DNA from: Geomonas oryzae
GTDB lineage: Bacteria; Desulfobacterota; Desulfuromonadia; Geobacterales; Geobacteraceae
Length of the DNA stretch: 64,000 nt
Assembly (NCBI RefSeq): GCF_004117875.1
Contig: NZ_RAHW01000001.1
Coordinates: 434,001-498,000, forward strand
Direction: 5' to 3'
Below, piece by piece: positions 11,427 to 20,093 of this stretch. The notes under the pieces were generated by a model. It searched no databases and was not told the DNA's origin. It was given only the letters and a program-made list of their open reading frames with translations. Each line of letters opens with the position of its first letter. Position 1 is the first letter of the stretch. Made by a program: the position numbers and the translations under genes.

Positions 11427-11735
11427 CTAAAACCTCAGCTCGCAGCTCAACCCGGTGCCGGAACCGGTGACCTGCGGGCGCAGCGAAAGGCTGCGGAGCG
11501 GTGAACTGCCAAGATCAGTGCCGGCGGCAGGAGAGTCCGGGTCGTCGCCGTGCAAAAGTACCGGGAGGAAACCGCCGGTGAAAGGCCGGGTTACGGCTAC
11601 GGCAGGAACGTAGGGGTCATAGTGGTGGTCGAGGCCGCCGCCAACGGGGAGCGCCGAGGCCGGCCCCGGCAGGGTAGCCGTGGCGAAGGGGAGAAGAAGA
11701 GCCGTCGCGATATGGTGCAGGGGGGATTTGACCAT
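11427..11735 (-). CDS. Small predicted secreted protein, unrecognised
   Basis: 102 residues with a probable signal peptide (hydrophobic residues 8-28, ending near ASA). The mature part is rich in Gly, Pro and Asp and has a single Cys near the C-terminus. No family recognised. There is no clear ribosome binding site. It lies 32 bases after citG and two bases before the methyltransferase, so it may be read with either. It could be a spurious frame. Confidence 0.45.
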   Translation of the reverse strand: MVKSPLHHIATALLLPFATATLPGPASALPVGGGLDHHYDPYVPAVAVTRPFTGGFLPVLLHGDDPDSPAAGTDLGSSPLRSLSLRPQVTGSGTGLSCELRF

Positions 11736-11767
11736 AGGCGATATTAAAGATTACCAATGATGCCTTG

Positions 11768-12595
11768 TCAAACCGTAGCGGCGCGCGGCACCTCGAGTTC
11801 CCCGGTGTGGCTCAGCCAGGCGAAGGAAAGCGCCAGCATGTCGGCCACTCCTCCCATGGTGAGGTTGCGGCTCACGTAGTGGGCGTTTCTTTCGGCAAGA
11901 AAGGCGATGAAGTCCTCGCGTTGTGCCACCAGCAGCTCCAGGGTCGCCCCGTCCTCGCGCACCGTCTCCAGCCCTTGCCGACCGCAGCGGTGCAGGGCGG
12001 TGGTGTCCTCGACACTCGCCATGAGCCGCCCCAGCATGGCGAATGTCGCGCTCCCCCGGTTGCCGCCCTCCGCCATCTCGCGTCGGAAAACCGGAAGCGC
12101 CTCGCCGAAGAGCGCCGGGAGACCGCGCAGCGCCTCCCCCCGGATTCCATCGGCACGGTAAATCTCGCGCACCCGGCTGCCGTTACTCCCCGAGGCGTCC
12201 GCCGGACCGAAGAGTTCCCCGGCTAGCCGCGCCACCGCGGCGCTCAAGGCCGCCTCGTCGCGGCGGCCGGTGCGCGCGCTCGCGCAAAGCAGCAGACCAC
12301 TTAAAAAGATGTACCCGCGGTGACAGTTGGTGCCGGTTTCCTCCAGCATGGCCCGTTCGGCCTCCACACCGAGACGCACCTGTTGTGCGAGCACCTCCCC
12401 TGCGGCGAGCGAGTCGCTCACCCGGTCAAGGTACCCGGAGACGACGGCGAGGGAGGCTTCCATGCGTGGGACGGAGAGGTCGCGGTGGGATCCGGAGTCG
12501 TTCAGGTCGACGAGCCCGGGCTTCGGGGTGAGGTAGAGCTCCATGAAGGCGCCGCGCACGAGGCTGCGCGAAAGATGCGTGAGCTCAGAGCGCAT
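11768..12595 (-). CDS. citG: Triphosphoribosyl-dephospho-CoA synthase
   Basis: 275 residues. CitG makes 2'-(5''-triphosphoribosyl)-3'-dephospho-CoA from ATP and dephospho-CoA, the precursor of the citrate lyase prosthetic group. The family motifs are visible: TPKPGLVDLNDSGSHRDL near residue 22 and TGTNCHRGYIFLSGLLL near residue 92. The ATG overlaps the end of citX by 11 bases. It is the last gene of the citrate lyase operon. Confidence 0.93.
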   Translation of the reverse strand: MRSELTHLSRSLVRGAFMELYLTPKPGLVDLNDSGSHRDLSVPRMEASLAVVSGYLDRVSDSLAAGEVLAQQVRLGVEAERAMLEETGTNCHRGYIFLSGLLLCASARTGRRDEAALSAAVARLAGELFGPADASGSNGSRVREIYRADGIRGEALRGLPALFGEALPVFRREMAEGGNRGSATFAMLGRLMASVEDTTALHRCGRQGLETVREDGATLELLVAQREDFIAFLAERNAHYVSRNLTMGGVADMLALSFAWLSHTGELEVPRAATV

Positions 12596-13079
12596 CGATG
12601 AGGGCCCTGGCCGCGCGCGCCAGTTCGTCGCTTGTGTGGCGCCCGGCGCGGATGCAGGCGAGCGCCGGTTCGCGGCAGATGAGGCAGCTTCTGGGGGCCA
12701 CGTCGAGGTCGGCGCGTCCCATCTGGTTCCCGGCGTGGTCGTAGACGTCGAGGTCGAGCAGCCTTCCCGCCGGGTGCGCCCCCTCGAGGGCTATCCCCAG
12801 CCGCTTCACCTGGGTGGCGAGAAGCCGCGTGCGATAAAGGACGAAGGGGCCGAGGGCGTCACGTCCGCGCGCGGCGGCGCTTCCCTTCATCGCCTGAAGG
12901 AGCGCCCGTTCCCCCCAGGCGAAGAGCCGTTCGGCCCGTGCGCCGGTCTTCTCCGCCCCCGGGAGGTTCAAGGAGAGCATCACCGTCGCGGGAAACAGGG
13001 TCGGGAACAGGGTGTCCAAAAGCTCCTGCCGGCGGTCCCGCGCCGCCAAGAGGCTATTCCTTAACGCGTCTGACGACAT
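12585..13079 (-). CDS. citX: Apo-citrate lyase phosphoribosyl-dephospho-CoA transferase
   Basis: 164 residues. CitX transfers the prosthetic group to a Ser of CitD. The sequence shows the family pattern GRLLDLDVYD followed by RSCLICREPALAC and a terminal RHTSDELARAA. Its start lies inside the end of citF (26-base overlap) and it overlaps citG, so the three are tightly coupled. Confidence 0.92.
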   Translation of the reverse strand: MSSDALRNSLLAARDRRQELLDTLFPTLFPATVMLSLNLPGAEKTGARAERLFAWGERALLQAMKGSAAARGRDALGPFVLYRTRLLATQVKRLGIALEGAHPAGRLLDLDVYDHAGNQMGRADLDVAPRSCLICREPALACIRAGRHTSDELARAARALIDAL

Positions 13080-14592
13080 CGATGATGCTCCCGTCGCGGT
13101 ACTCGATGGCCGCCACCACCTCGTCCTCGAACTCGAGGGGGCGCGGCGTGCCGGTGACGCGGCAGATCTCGCGCTGCAGGTCGGCGATATCCTTCACCGG
13201 GAGCTTCCTTCTGATCAGCTCCTCCTTGAGCTCGGCGTGCCTGTCGTTCACCGCGATGCCGCGCTCGGTGACCACGACGCCGATGGTGTCCCCCGGGGTG
13301 GTGATGGTGGTGACCCGGTCGCGCACGATGGGGAGGCGCCCTCGGATCGAGGGGGCGACGATGATGGAGAGCTTGGCCCCGGCCGCGGTATCGGAGTGTC
13401 CGCCGGTGTTGTGCAGCAGATAGCCGTTCGATTCGGTGTTCACGTTGACGTTGAAGGCGGTGTCGACCTCGGTGGCGCCCAGGATGACGCAATCGAGCCG
13501 GTTCACCACGCTCCCGGCGTTGAAGGGGTTCGCGTACATGTCGGCGCTTATCTCCTGGTGTGCGCGGTTCACGCCGATGGAGCGCACCGCCTCCTGGTCG
13601 AAGCACTGCACGTCCATGAGCGCCGAGAAAAGCCCCTCCTCGAGCATCTCGACGAAGTAACCGGTGATGCCGCCGCAGCCGAAGCTCCCCTTGATGGAAC
13701 CCTTGCGCATGGCGTTACGCACCTTCTCCGCAACGGCGAGCGAGATGCCACCCGAGCCGGTCTGGAAGGAGAAGCCGTCCTTTAAAAGCCCGGACGCCTC
13801 GATCACCTGCGATGCGTAGCTTGCGATCTGCAGGCCTACCGGATCGGTGGTGACCCGCGTGGTGGTGGAGACGATCTTCGCCGGGTCCCCCAGGCGGTCG
13901 ACCGCCACCACGTAGTCTACGAGGGTCTGCGGGATGCCGACCGGAACCGCGGGAAAGGGGACCAGGTTGTCGGTGACCGCGACGACGCAGGAGGCGTAGC
14001 CCGCGTCGATCTGCGCGTAACCCAGGCTGCCGCAGGCGGACGGGCCGTAGTAGCCGTTCATGTTGCCGTACTCGTCGCAGCAGGGGGCCGCGATGAAGGC
14101 GACGTCGATCTTCACGCTCCCCTCGATGATGGAGCGGGCCCGGCCGCCGTGGGTTCTGACCACGATGGGGCAGGAAAGCTCGCCGCGGCTCGCCAGTTCG
14201 CCGATCAGGCCGTTCACGCCGCACTGGAACCCGGCGATGACGCCGCTTTTAATGTGCGGGATGATCTCGGCGTGCACCGGATGCACCGAGGAGGAGGCGA
14301 TCCAGATCCCCTTGAGCCCCATGGCCGCGATCTCGGCCACGATGCGGTTCAACAGAAAATCGCCGTTTCTCAAGCTGTGGTGCGTGGCGATGGTCATGCC
14401 GTCGGCAAGGCCGCTCGCCTCGATCGCCTCCCTCAGCGAGGAGAGCCGCTTCCCCTGCCCCGGGTTCACGCGCTTCACCGGGCGGGCGGCGACGGTCCCT
14501 TCCGGCCGCAGCGACCAGGCGTCGCCGTAGGGGACGAGTCTTTTTCCCGCGTAAGAATCCGGGATCTCACGTCCCAGGCTATTGAGCGCCAT
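13054..14592 (-). CDS. citF: Citrate lyase alpha subunit (citrate CoA-transferase)
   Basis: 512 residues, full family length. CitF exchanges the acetyl group on the acyl carrier for citrate, giving citryl-ACP and acetate. Conserved blocks include the opening NSLGREIPDSYAGKRLVPY, THHSLRNGDFLLN, and the Gly-rich SFQTGSGGISLAV. A GGAGGAG sequence precedes the ATG, which overlaps citE by 14 bases. Cytoplasmic, part of the alpha-beta-gamma complex with CitE and CitD. Confidence 0.95.
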   Translation of the reverse strand: MALNSLGREIPDSYAGKRLVPYGDAWSLRPEGTVAARPVKRVNPGQGKRLSSLREAIEASGLADGMTIATHHSLRNGDFLLNRIVAEIAAMGLKGIWIASSSVHPVHAEIIPHIKSGVIAGFQCGVNGLIGELASRGELSCPIVVRTHGGRARSIIEGSVKIDVAFIAAPCCDEYGNMNGYYGPSACGSLGYAQIDAGYASCVVAVTDNLVPFPAVPVGIPQTLVDYVVAVDRLGDPAKIVSTTTRVTTDPVGLQIASYASQVIEASGLLKDGFSFQTGSGGISLAVAEKVRNAMRKGSIKGSFGCGGITGYFVEMLEEGLFSALMDVQCFDQEAVRSIGVNRAHQEISADMYANPFNAGSVVNRLDCVILGATEVDTAFNVNVNTESNGYLLHNTGGHSDTAAGAKLSIIVAPSIRGRLPIVRDRVTTITTPGDTIGVVVTERGIAVNDRHAELKEELIRRKLPVKDIADLQREICRVTGTPRPLEFEDEVVAAIEYRDGSIIDVVRRVKE

Positions 14593-15499
14593 GAATCTCC
14601 TCCTCGTCGATCAGGGTGTCCACCATGCCGTGGGCGTAGGCGGTGCGCAGAACGCGGGCGGCCCGCTTCACCACCGGGGCGTCGACCATCTTCCCCCCGA
14701 GGGCGATGACGCCGGTCCCCAGCTGCCGCGCCCGTTTGATCGCCTCGATCACCTGGAGCGCGTACTCCACCTCGTGCTCTTTCGGCGCGAAGACGTCGTG
14801 CACCACCTCGATCTGGCGCGGGTTCACCAGGCACTTCCCGGTGTAGCCGAGCCTTTTGGCGAGCTCGGTCTCGGCCCGGAGCCCCTCCATGTCCGAGACG
14901 TCCGCGAAGATGGTGTCGACCGCCTGGATCCCCTTCGCCTTGGCGGCCCAAAGGACGCGGGTACGCGCGTTGAAAAGTTCCTCGCCGCCGCGGCTTCTCT
15001 CGATCTCCATGCTCGCCGTGTAGTCCTCGGCACCGAAAGCGAGGGCGAAGATGCGCTCCGAGCTGTTGGCGATGCCTACCGCATTGATGACGCCAAGCGC
15101 GCTCTCCAGCGAGGGAAGGATGCCGAAGCGGCCGATCTCGACCTCGAGCTCCTCCTCGAACTCGGTCAAGAGGGTGTCCAGGCGCTCCACGATCTCGGGG
15201 GTGTCCGCCTTGGGGAGCCTGATGCCGTCGGGCATGGCCGGAAGCACCACCTTGAGGTCCTCGTACCCCCACTTCGAGTCGAGCGGGTTGATGCGGACCA
15301 ACAGTTCCTTGTTGCGGTCGGTGTAGTTCAAAAGGAAGCGCTTCACCAGGTGGCGCGCCGCGTCCTTTTCGGCTAACGGCACCGCGTCCTCCAGGTCGAT
15401 GATCACCGAGTCGCAGTTGAAGATGGGGATGTTTTGAAGCATGGAGGGCATGTTGCCCGGAACGTAGAGCAGGGAGCGTCGCAGCTTGAAGTCGGCCAT
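14579..15499 (-). CDS. citE: Citrate lyase beta subunit (citryl-ACP lyase)
   Basis: 306 residues from the ATG at 15499 (MADFKLRRSLLYVPGNMP). CitE cleaves citryl-ACP to oxaloacetate and acetyl-ACP. It shows the HpcH/HpaI aldolase-like family signatures: DSVIIDLEDAVP with metal-binding acidic residues, RINPLDS with the substrate Arg, and FGAEDYTASM. The reading frame remains open upstream, but the gene there (PPC protein) is real, and its stop overlaps this ATG by one base (TGATG). Confidence 0.95.
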   Translation of the reverse strand: MADFKLRRSLLYVPGNMPSMLQNIPIFNCDSVIIDLEDAVPLAEKDAARHLVKRFLLNYTDRNKELLVRINPLDSKWGYEDLKVVLPAMPDGIRLPKADTPEIVERLDTLLTEFEEELEVEIGRFGILPSLESALGVINAVGIANSSERIFALAFGAEDYTASMEIERSRGGEELFNARTRVLWAAKAKGIQAVDTIFADVSDMEGLRAETELAKRLGYTGKCLVNPRQIEVVHDVFAPKEHEVEYALQVIEAIKRARQLGTGVIALGGKMVDAPVVKRAARVLRTAYAHGMVDTLIDEEEIHGAQ

Positions 15500-15975
15500 C
15501 AGGAGGACTCCTCGTCGATGTAGATGGTCGGGATGCCGCCGACCTTGGAGACGTGGCGTTCGACGCCGGAGACGTCGAGTTCGGTCAGGACGATCTCGCA
15601 GGTGGCGAAGACCTCGGCGTCGTACAGGTGCCCGCCGACGACCTCGCCGGAAGATTTGGACATCATGATGTGGAAGTGGCAGTCGAGAAGATCGTCCTCG
15701 CCCGGCACGATGTTCCCTTGCAGTCCCAGAAGCTCGCAGGGCCCCTCGATGTCGTGGATCGTGATGCGCGGCGTGGTGATGGGGAGCTTCGCGCCGGTCT
15801 TGATGCCGCGCAGCTTCACGTTCTTCACGCTGCCGAGCGCCGAGACGATCATGGCGTAGCGCACGTCGGTCAGGTGTGCGAACTGCAAAAGCCTCGTGGT
15901 GAGGCGCTCTCCCGGGGTGATCTTGATGATGAAGCGCCTGCCGTTGGTGCACTCCTTGTACCAGAGACCTTCCAT
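15499..15975 (-). CDS. PPC/DUF296-domain protein inserted in citrate lyase operon
   Basis: 158 residues, one PPC (DUF296) domain over most of its length. Diagnostic elements are the phosphate/basic opening (RRFIIKITPGERL), a GPCELLGLQGNI strand pair and a metal- or ligand-binding signature CHFHIMM followed by GEVVGGHLYDAEVFATCEI. Bacterial stand-alone PPC proteins form trimers and some bind nucleotides or DNA; their roles are mostly unknown. The gene overlaps citE by one base and abuts citD without a gap, so it is translated with the lyase. A role in regulating or assembling citrate lyase is inferred from position only. Confidence 0.9.
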   Translation of the reverse strand: MEGLWYKECTNGRRFIIKITPGERLTTRLLQFAHLTDVRYAMIVSALGSVKNVKLRGIKTGAKLPITTPRITIHDIEGPCELLGLQGNIVPGEDDLLDCHFHIMMSKSSGEVVGGHLYDAEVFATCEIVLTELDVSGVERHVSKVGGIPTIYIDEESS

Positions 15976-16239
15976 CTATCCCTCCGTGGCGCGCATGATG
16001 GCCGTCTCGAGGCGCGCCTCTATGGCGTAATCGAGGGCGCCGCGGTCGGTGATGCGCACCTCGCCCGACTCGATGCCGTGCTTTTCCAGCACCTCGTCCA
16101 CCTTGGCCCTTATCAGCGCGCCGAACTGTTTCACCACCGTCGACTCGATGGTCACGGAAAGCGTCTCCGCGGGCTCCAGGAAAACCATCAGGTCGCTGGA
16201 CTGCATCGTCCCCGCCTGCGCCTTCTTCACGATCTTCAT
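15976..16239 (-). CDS. citD: Citrate lyase acyl carrier protein (gamma subunit)
   Basis: 87 residues from the ATG at 16239. The sequence MKIVKKAQAGTMQSSD places a Ser at residue 14, the position that carries the phosphoribosyl-dephospho-CoA arm in the Klebsiella protein. The start overlaps the citC stop by four bases (ATGA). The protein carries acetyl and citryl groups between CitF and CitE. Confidence 0.94.
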   Translation of the reverse strand: MKIVKKAQAGTMQSSDLMVFLEPAETLSVTIESTVVKQFGALIRAKVDEVLEKHGIESGEVRITDRGALDYAIEARLETAIMRATEG

Positions 16240-17237
16240 TTGCCTCCTCCCTTTACCCAGATCTTGATCCCCTCGCTGGAGAGGAGAAAATCCAGGGTGC
16301 TTACCGGCACCAGTTCCGCGATCCCCTCCAGTTCGCCGTTCAGGAGCATATCCCGCACCCGCGAGGCCGAAATGGGACGGTCCATGGCGCTTTTTCTCTC
16401 GACCTCCTGCACCTCGACGCCGAGCGGAGGGAGGATGCGGTGCATCGCTTCGTTGTAGGCCGCGGTGGTGCCGCACCATGGTTCGCTGCCGACAAAGCGG
16501 GTTTTCACGTGGAAGTGCGGTGCGATGTGCCGGGCGAAGAGCAAAAGGTCGAGCTCCATCTGGATCGCCCCGCCGGGGTCACCCCCCTTGAGGAAGTAGG
16601 TGGGGAAGGTGATGCTGGAAACGGCGTACCAGGAGGTATCGAGGACGACGACGTTTTCAAGGTCCGCGGTCCCCTCCTGCACCATGCGCAGGCGGGCGCC
16701 AAAGGGGAACAGGGAGCGCTCCTCGCGCACGACGAAGAGATAGAGCTGGTCCACGGCCGCGGCCGCCTGCTCGATCAGGTAACGGTGTCCGAGCGTGAAG
16801 GGGTTGCAGTTGGCGACGATGGCGCCGTTGTTGCCGGGGAGGATCTGCTTTGCGTATCTGGAGAGATAGCGCCTCAGGCCGTCGCCGTATTCAAGGAGGG
16901 CGGTCGTGCCGGAGGCAACCAGGAGGTTGAAGTTGAGCGCCTCGAAACCCGGGACGAGGGCTGGCGAGGTGAAGACGAAAAAGGAATCGACGCCGTCTTG
17001 ATAACCGCGGCCGACCAGTTCGGTTACCACCTCGTCGAGGAGCGTCCCCCCCTGGTGCGAGGGTGTCACGGCGAGCATCTTGAGGACGCGACCCTGCCGC
17101 GCCCCGACCGCCACGAGGCGCCCCGCCTCGAAGACGCCCACCAGGTCGTCATAGGGGGCTTCGAAGCGAAGGCCGCTTGCTTCTACCAGCGCCCGGGCCT
17201 GCCCGAGATCATCCGTGGAGAGAAGTGAAGTAACCAT
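16236..17237 (-). CDS. citC: [Citrate (pro-3S)-lyase] ligase
   Basis: 333 residues. CitC activates the lyase by acetylating the CitD arm with ATP and acetate. An N-terminal GNAT-like domain (about residues 1-130) precedes a nucleotidyltransferase domain with the motif NCNPFTLGHRYL and a C-terminal ISASRVR signature. The ATG at 17237 is preferred over a TTG two codons upstream. It is the first gene of the operon; a GTATACG inverted repeat lies about 26 bases upstream. Confidence 0.93.
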   Translation of the reverse strand: MVTSLLSTDDLGQARALVEASGLRFEAPYDDLVGVFEAGRLVAVGARQGRVLKMLAVTPSHQGGTLLDEVVTELVGRGYQDGVDSFFVFTSPALVPGFEALNFNLLVASGTTALLEYGDGLRRYLSRYAKQILPGNNGAIVANCNPFTLGHRYLIEQAAAAVDQLYLFVVREERSLFPFGARLRMVQEGTADLENVVVLDTSWYAVSSITFPTYFLKGGDPGGAIQMELDLLLFARHIAPHFHVKTRFVGSEPWCGTTAAYNEAMHRILPPLGVEVQEVERKSAMDRPISASRVRDMLLNGELEGIAELVPVSTLDFLLSSEGIKIWVKGGGK

Positions 17238-17262
17238 CCGCAAAGACTAACACCAAAGATAT

Positions 17263-17282
17263 GTATACGTAACCGCGTATAC
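17263..17282. promoter_or_regulatory. GTATACG-n6-CGTATAC inverted repeat upstream of citC
   Basis: A perfect 7-base inverted repeat around a 6-base spacer, 26 bases before the citC ATG. Position and symmetry suggest an operator for the citrate lyase operon. It could also affect the divergent glycosyltransferase gene 160 bases away. Confidence 0.6.
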
Positions 17283-17443
17283 CAAAAAAACTTTTCCGAT
17301 CTATCAGGGTGGGTTACCCGATCTCTCATAGCCCGGGCAAGATCCAGGCAGTATTAAGAAAAAACTATGATGCAGGCGCCCTCTTGTGCTATCGTGCACG
17401 GTTCGCAAAACAACAGATATTATTCCAAAAAGCAAAGACCCAT

Positions 17444-18154
17444 ATGAACATCTCGGTAGTGATACCTGCCCACAATGAAGCAGAGAACATAGAGTCCCTT
17501 GTCCAGGAAATCGTGGCGACCGGCCTCGACTGTGAGATCGTGGTGGTCGACGATGGCAGTACCGACGACACCCATGCGCGGCTGCTTGATTTGAAGAAGT
17601 CCGTTCCTTCCCTGAAGGTGGTGCAACACGACCGCGCCTACGGCCAGAGCGCCGCCGTTGCGACCGGTATCAAGCAGGCCGGCGGCACCCTGATCGGGAC
17701 CTTGGATGGTGACGGCCAGAATAACCCCGCCGACCTGCCGAAGATGATCGAGGCGATCCGGAACAGCACCAACCCCAACCTCAAGATGGTGGCCGGCTAC
17801 CGCAAGAAGAGGGACGACTCCCCCTGGCGCATCATAAGCTCCAGGATCGCCAACGCCTACCGGCGCTTCTTCCTGAGGGACGAGACCCCGGACACCGGTT
17901 GCGGCCTCAAAGTCTTTTACCGCGCCGCTTTTCTCGAGCTCCCCTTCTTCGACCACATGCACCGTTTCCTCCCGGCCCTGATCAGGATGAGAGGTGGAGA
18001 CGTCATCTCCGTCGAGGTGCACCACCGTCCGCGCACCGCCGGGGTCTCCAAGTACGGCACGCTGAACAGGTTGTGGGTCGGCATCGTCGACATCTTCGGC
18101 GTCTGCTGGCTTCGCATGCGCGCCAAAAACGTCAAGATCACGAGGCTCGACTGA
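17444..18154 (+). CDS. Family 2 glycosyltransferase (DPM1/ArnC-like)
   Basis: 236 residues from the ATG at 17444. Motifs: SVVIPAHNEAENI, the VVVDDGSTDDT nucleotide-sugar site and the GTLDGDGQNNPADLP metal-binding DxD region. No C-terminal transmembrane pair is present, unlike ArnC, so it resembles dolichol/undecaprenyl-phosphate mannose-type synthases. Its stop overlaps the start of the LABN gene by one base (TGATG). It most likely loads a sugar onto undecaprenyl phosphate for the GT39 enzyme encoded downstream. Confidence 0.92.
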   Translation: MNISVVIPAHNEAENIESLVQEIVATGLDCEIVVVDDGSTDDTHARLLDLKKSVPSLKVVQHDRAYGQSAAVATGIKQAGGTLIGTLDGDGQNNPADLPKMIEAIRNSTNPNLKMVAGYRKKRDDSPWRIISSRIANAYRRFFLRDETPDTGCGLKVFYRAAFLELPFFDHMHRFLPALIRMRGGDVISVEVHHRPRTAGVSKYGTLNRLWVGIVDIFGVCWLRMRAKNVKITRLD

Positions 18155-18444
18155 TGACGCTTTCCGAGAAAACCTGGGTAGGCATCGGTCTCGCCGGGCA
18201 GTTTTTCTTCACCATGCGCTTCGTCGTGCAGTGGATCGCCACCGAACGGAAGAGAAAGAGCGTCATCCCTGAATCGTTCTGGTACTTCAGCATATTCGGC
18301 TCGCTGATCCTCCTGGTCTACTCGCTGTACCGCAAGGACCCGGTGTTCATCCTGGGACAGGCCTTCGGCTCCACGGTCTACGTCAGAAACCTCTTCTTCA
18401 TCCACAAGGAAAAGAAAGATGCCGCAGCGTCAACCATGGAGTAG
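18154..18444 (+). CDS. Lipid A biosynthesis N-terminal domain (LABN) membrane protein
   Basis: 96 residues, three hydrophobic segments. The MRFVVQWIATERKRKSVIP motif and ESFWYFSIFGS are typical of the LABN family (PF07578), small inner membrane proteins often encoded between a GT2 and an ArnT-like enzyme and thought to help flip or handle lipid-linked sugar. It overlaps the GT39 gene by 26 bases. Confidence 0.9.
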   Translation: MTLSEKTWVGIGLAGQFFFTMRFVVQWIATERKRKSVIPESFWYFSIFGSLILLVYSLYRKDPVFILGQAFGSTVYVRNLFFIHKEKKDAAASTME

Positions 18445-20044
18445 TCAGAGCTGGCTTCCCTTCGCAATCCTTGCCTTTCCGGTCATCGCATTTTCCCTTC
18501 TGCTCCCGTACTTCCCGGTCGATGAAACCCGTTACCTTTCGGTCGGGTGGGAGATGTGGAACAAGGGGTCGTACATCGTCCCGCTGCAAAACGGACTCCC
18601 CTACTCCCACAAACCCCCGCTGCTTTTCTGGCTTTTCAACCTCGACTGGCTCCTTTTCGGCGTGAACGAAGGGACGCTCCGTTTCATCCCCCTCATCTTC
18701 AGCATGATGAACGTGGCCCTCGTGCACCGGATCGCGAAGAGGCTCTGGCAGGACGAACAGGTCGCCCGCTACGCCGCGCTCGTCCTCGCCTCCATGCTCT
18801 CCTACCTCCTGTGGTCCGCGGTGATCATGTTCGACGTCGTGCTCACCCTGTGGGTGCTGCTCGCGGTGGACGCGGTGATCTCGGCGGTGAAGGAGCAGCG
18901 CCTCTTCTGGTTCATTCAGCTAGGCATCGCCATAGGCTTGGGCATCCTCACCAAGGGTCCCGTGGTTCTGGTCTACGTCCTTCCGGTCGCGCTCTTCGCA
19001 CCCTTCTGGGCACCCGGTGAGCGCCCCGCCGGCAGGTGGTACGCCTCCATTGCGCTCTCCCTTGTGATCGGCATCGGGGTTCTTTCCTTCTGGCTCATCC
19101 CCGCGGCGTTGACCGGCGGCGAAACCTACCGCCGCGCCATCCTCTGGGGACAGACGGTGAACCGGATGGCCAACTCCTTCGCCCACAGGCGCCCCATCTG
19201 GTGGTACCTCCCCTGGATTCCGACCCTGCTCCTGCCGTGGACCCTGTTCCCCCCGGCCTGGCGCGCCTGGAAAAGACTCACCGCAGATCCGGGGGCGCGC
19301 ATGGTCATGATCTGGGGCGGCGCGAGCCTCCTCGTCTTCTCGCTGCTCTCCGGCAAGCAGGTCCACTACCTGATCCCGGTGCTTCCTGCCTTCAGCCTCC
19401 TCATGGCGAAGAGCATCGCCCAGGAGCAGGGGGACGTCGCGCGCTGGAGGCTCCCCATAGCGCTCCTATACCTGATCCTGGGGGCCGGCCTGCTCACCGC
19501 CTCGTTCATCAATCAAGGACGCGTGCTCAGACACTTCGATCTGGACGAGGTGAGGTGGGCGGCCGGCGGCCTCGCCCTGGTCGGCGCTCTCCTCTTCTGC
19601 CTGCGTCCCCGCACCATGCCCGCCCTGGTCACCCGGGTGGCCGCCGCCTCGCTTGCCTGCTGCGCGCTCGTGCTGCTGGGGGGGCAGGCCATGTTCATGC
19701 GCTACGACCTGCACCCAATCGCTCAGGCGATCAGGGAGAAGCAGGCCGAAGGGTACGAGGTGCTGCACGCCGACAAGTACCACGGTCAGTTTCATTTCAT
19801 GGGGAGGTTGGAGCGCCCCCTGGTGGAGCTTAGGAGTGCGGATGAGGTCGGAGCATACGTGGCGACCCACGACAAGGTTGCCCTCATCACGTACGAGCCG
19901 GACAAGCGGCCCATCGATGCGGGGGAGTGTTTCTTCCTGCAGCCTTTCAGGAGCAAACAGGTGGTACTTTGGAACCGTAAGGGGATCGACCGTTATCTGA
20001 AAGAAGCCGGTGCGGCGCGGCAAGCGGAGGAGAAGTACGAATAA
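18419..20044 (+). CDS. ArnT-like GT39 glycosyltransferase
   Basis: 541 residues with about 11-12 predicted membrane helices. Near the N-terminus the PMT/ArnT-type acidic motif VDETRYLSVGWEM gives the catalytic Asp-Glu, followed by SHKPPLLFWLFNL. GT39 members move a sugar from undecaprenyl phosphate to a periplasmic acceptor such as lipid A or protein. With the preceding GT2 and LABN genes it forms a three-gene cassette for outer membrane sugar decoration. A strong terminator follows immediately. Confidence 0.92.
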   Translation: MPQRQPWSSQSWLPFAILAFPVIAFSLLLPYFPVDETRYLSVGWEMWNKGSYIVPLQNGLPYSHKPPLLFWLFNLDWLLFGVNEGTLRFIPLIFSMMNVALVHRIAKRLWQDEQVARYAALVLASMLSYLLWSAVIMFDVVLTLWVLLAVDAVISAVKEQRLFWFIQLGIAIGLGILTKGPVVLVYVLPVALFAPFWAPGERPAGRWYASIALSLVIGIGVLSFWLIPAALTGGETYRRAILWGQTVNRMANSFAHRRPIWWYLPWIPTLLLPWTLFPPAWRAWKRLTADPGARMVMIWGGASLLVFSLLSGKQVHYLIPVLPAFSLLMAKSIAQEQGDVARWRLPIALLYLILGAGLLTASFINQGRVLRHFDLDEVRWAAGGLALVGALLFCLRPRTMPALVTRVAAASLACCALVLLGGQAMFMRYDLHPIAQAIREKQAEGYEVLHADKYHGQFHFMGRLERPLVELRSADEVGAYVATHDKVALITYEPDKRPIDAGECFFLQPFRSKQVVLWNRKGIDRYLKEAGAARQAEEKYE

Positions 20045-20046
20045 GG

Positions 20047-20078
20047 AAAGGGCCCTCCGGCATCGGAGGGCCCTTTTT
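20047..20078 (+). terminator. Terminator shared by ArnT-like gene and selenorhodanese
   Basis: A 10-bp GC stem GGGCCCTCCG with a 4-base loop, flanked by AAA on the left and TTTTT on the right. It directly follows the ArnT-like stop, and the convergent rhodanese gene ends 16 bases further on, so it may serve both. Confidence 0.9.
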
Positions 20079-20093
20079 GCATTTCAACCCTTT

